A program made the position numbers and the translations under genes. Shown in pieces: positions 14,469 to 15,559 of a stretch of 15,559 nt of DNA (position 1 is its first letter; every line of letters begins with the position of its first letter). The notes beneath the pieces were generated by a model. The model was not told the origin of the DNA. It saw only the letters and a list, made by a program, of their open reading frames with translations, and made no database searches. This DNA comes from CAVQMB01 sp963713445 (GTDB lineage Bacteria; Pseudomonadota; Gammaproteobacteria; Competibacterales; Competibacteraceae): NCBI GenBank assembly GCA_963713445.1, contig CAVQMB010000038.1, positions 1-15,559 on the forward strand, read 5' to 3'.

Positions 14469-15489
14469 TCAGTCCATCATCGGCCGATAGGTGCTGCCAT
14501 GCGCCAGCAACGCCCACAGAATACGGGCATGCTTGGCCGCCAAGGCGACGACCGCCTTGTTGAATCCGCGTCGCTCCTTGAGCGCCAGCACCCAGCGGGT
14601 CGTCGCGATTGGCTCGCCCCGCGAGATGGCGCATCAGCGCCCGCGCGCCGTGTACCAACAGCGTGCGAAGATAGACATCACCGCGTTTGGTGATGCGCCC
14701 ATAACGTGTCTTACCGCCCGAGGAGCGCTGCCGGGCCACTAAGCCTAGCCAGGCGGCAAACTGGCGCCCATTGCGAAAGTGCTTTCCGGTGTCCACGGTG
14801 GCCACGATCGCGGTTGCGGTCAACGGGCCGACACCTTCGAGTCTGCATCAACCGTTGCGCCGCTTCGCTCGAGCGTGCCAACTGCGCGATGCGATGGTCG
14901 TAAGCACGAAGACGTTCATCCAGTCCCTGCAAGCGCTCATAGAGCTCGGCGAAGACCTCACGCGCCAGCGCAGGCACGCCGTTCTCAGCATCTTGCAGAA
15001 TCTCGGGCACAATCTTGCGCAGTGTCGCAACCCCTTGCGCCACGACCACGCCGTACTCACTGAGCAGGCCCCGGATGTGGTTTACCAGCGCGGTACGCTC
15101 GCTAACCAGCAGCGCCCGTGCACGGTGCACCGTCATACCGCTTGTTGTGCGGCGTCCTTCACCGGCACAAAACGCATGTTCGCTCGCCCCACTGCCTCAC
15201 AGATCGCCTCCGCGTCATTACGGTCCGTTTTCTCATTCTTGCGGTAAGGCGTCACAAACTGCGGCGCCATAAGACGTGGTTCATGGCCGAGCTTTCTGAA
15301 CTTTCGCGCCCAATAGTGCGCGCTGCCGCACGCTTCCAGTCCCACCCTGCAGGGCGGTAGCTGAGCAAAGGTTGACCGTAACTTGTTGCGCCGAACTGTC
15401 TTACGCAGCACCACGTGCTCGTTCTCGTCGACACCACAGATTTCGAAAACATGCTTTGCCACATCCAGGCCGATTCGCTTTATGTTCAT
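14469..15489 (-). pseudogene. IS1111-type DEDD transposase, copy B, three frameshifts
   Basis: Same protein as copy A with different lesions. The start MNIKRIGLDVAKHVFEICGV and the DRNDAEAICEAV block are intact up to KDAAQQAV, where one base is missing near 15136. LTVHRARALLVSERTALVNH follows, and an extra A near 14841 breaks the frame before EGVGPLTATAIVATVDTGKH. The segment RQRSSGGKTRYGRITKRGDV, out of frame in copy A, reads correctly here. One extra base near 14605 (GRANRDDPLG against GRADRKSRW) breaks the last part. Comparing both copies rebuilds an intact protein of about 340 residues. Confidence 0.85.
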
Positions 15490-15559
15490 CTGGGCTTCCC
15501 TCATCTCTCACGACGGGTTTCTACCAACCTCCAATCTGGCACATCCGATGCCTTGCAGG

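Larger units (their letters stand above)
13140..15559 (-). repeat. Right arm of the large inverted repeat
   Basis: Reverse-complement counterpart of 6080-8492, cut by the window edge. The arms share element order and junctions, including the IS66 insertion point in the IS5-type gene, so they derive from one duplicated segment and not from independent insertions. Confidence 0.85.
14195..15559 (-). mobile_element. IS1111-type element (IS110 family), copy B, cut by the window edge
   Basis: Inverted copy of 6058-7440. The subterminal repeat ATGGACTTCCCCC lies at 14198-14210; its partner falls just outside the window. The flank on the 14190 side matches the right flank of copy A apart from small changes. 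Confidence 0.8.

Noticed and set aside
1..15559. CRISPR arrays, tRNA and rRNA genes
   Set aside because: No regularly spaced short repeats and no cloverleaf or rRNA-like segments were seen on either strand by eye.

Overview
The window looks like an insertion-sequence graveyard on the edge of a surface-polysaccharide gene cluster in a GC-rich proteobacterium. A gammaproteobacterium is my best guess, from the IS families and codon use; no taxonomic marker gene is present. Nearly every gene older than the last insertions carries a frameshift or an in-frame stop.

Region 1 (1-2750, minus strand, lower GC) holds three polysaccharide-type genes. They are a fukutin/LicD-like phosphotransferase running off the left edge (one frameshift), a class I SAM methyltransferase (two frameshifts) and a TupA-like ATP-grasp protein split by a frameshift. 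A possible IS66 TnpB scrap lies between the first two. Region 2 (2829-3776) is an IS5-family (IS427-like) element with near-perfect ends and a TA duplication, but its transposase has a stop and a frameshift. Region 3 (3960-4330) joins an IS256-type 3' end to an IS3 orfB fragment. Region 4 (4326-5691, plus strand) has an unrecognised gene end, an intact cytidylyltransferase-like gene and an overlapping methyltransferase with a one-base insertion. These probably belong to the same polysaccharide locus.

Region 5 (5823-15559) is a nested mobile region. It begins with an IS66 end and an IS21-like end. Two inverted arms of about 2.4 kb (6080-8492 and 13140-15559) follow. Each arm carries an IS1111/IS110-type element, a truncated IS5-type transposase gene and an IS66 transposase 3' portion inserted beside it. 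Both IS1111 copies have a conserved non-coding 3' segment of about 258 bp, where a target-selecting guide RNA (seekRNA/bridge RNA) would be expected.

Between the arms lie a C-rich, gene-less stretch (8556-9299), the C-terminal part of one group II intron reverse transcriptase (9300-9614), a 2252-bp serine-recombinase element (9615-11866) and the N-terminal part of another group II intron reverse transcriptase with its upstream intron RNA region (11869-13139).

The recombinase element is the most notable feature. It has 28-bp imperfect inverted ends (23/28 matching) flanked by AT on both sides. It carries three overlapping or closely packed genes (a HTH plus ribbon-helix-helix protein, a small unknown protein and a large serine recombinase). 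It sits exactly in the conserved GGVISP coding motif of reverse transcriptase genes, and the two flanks appear to come from different intron classes.
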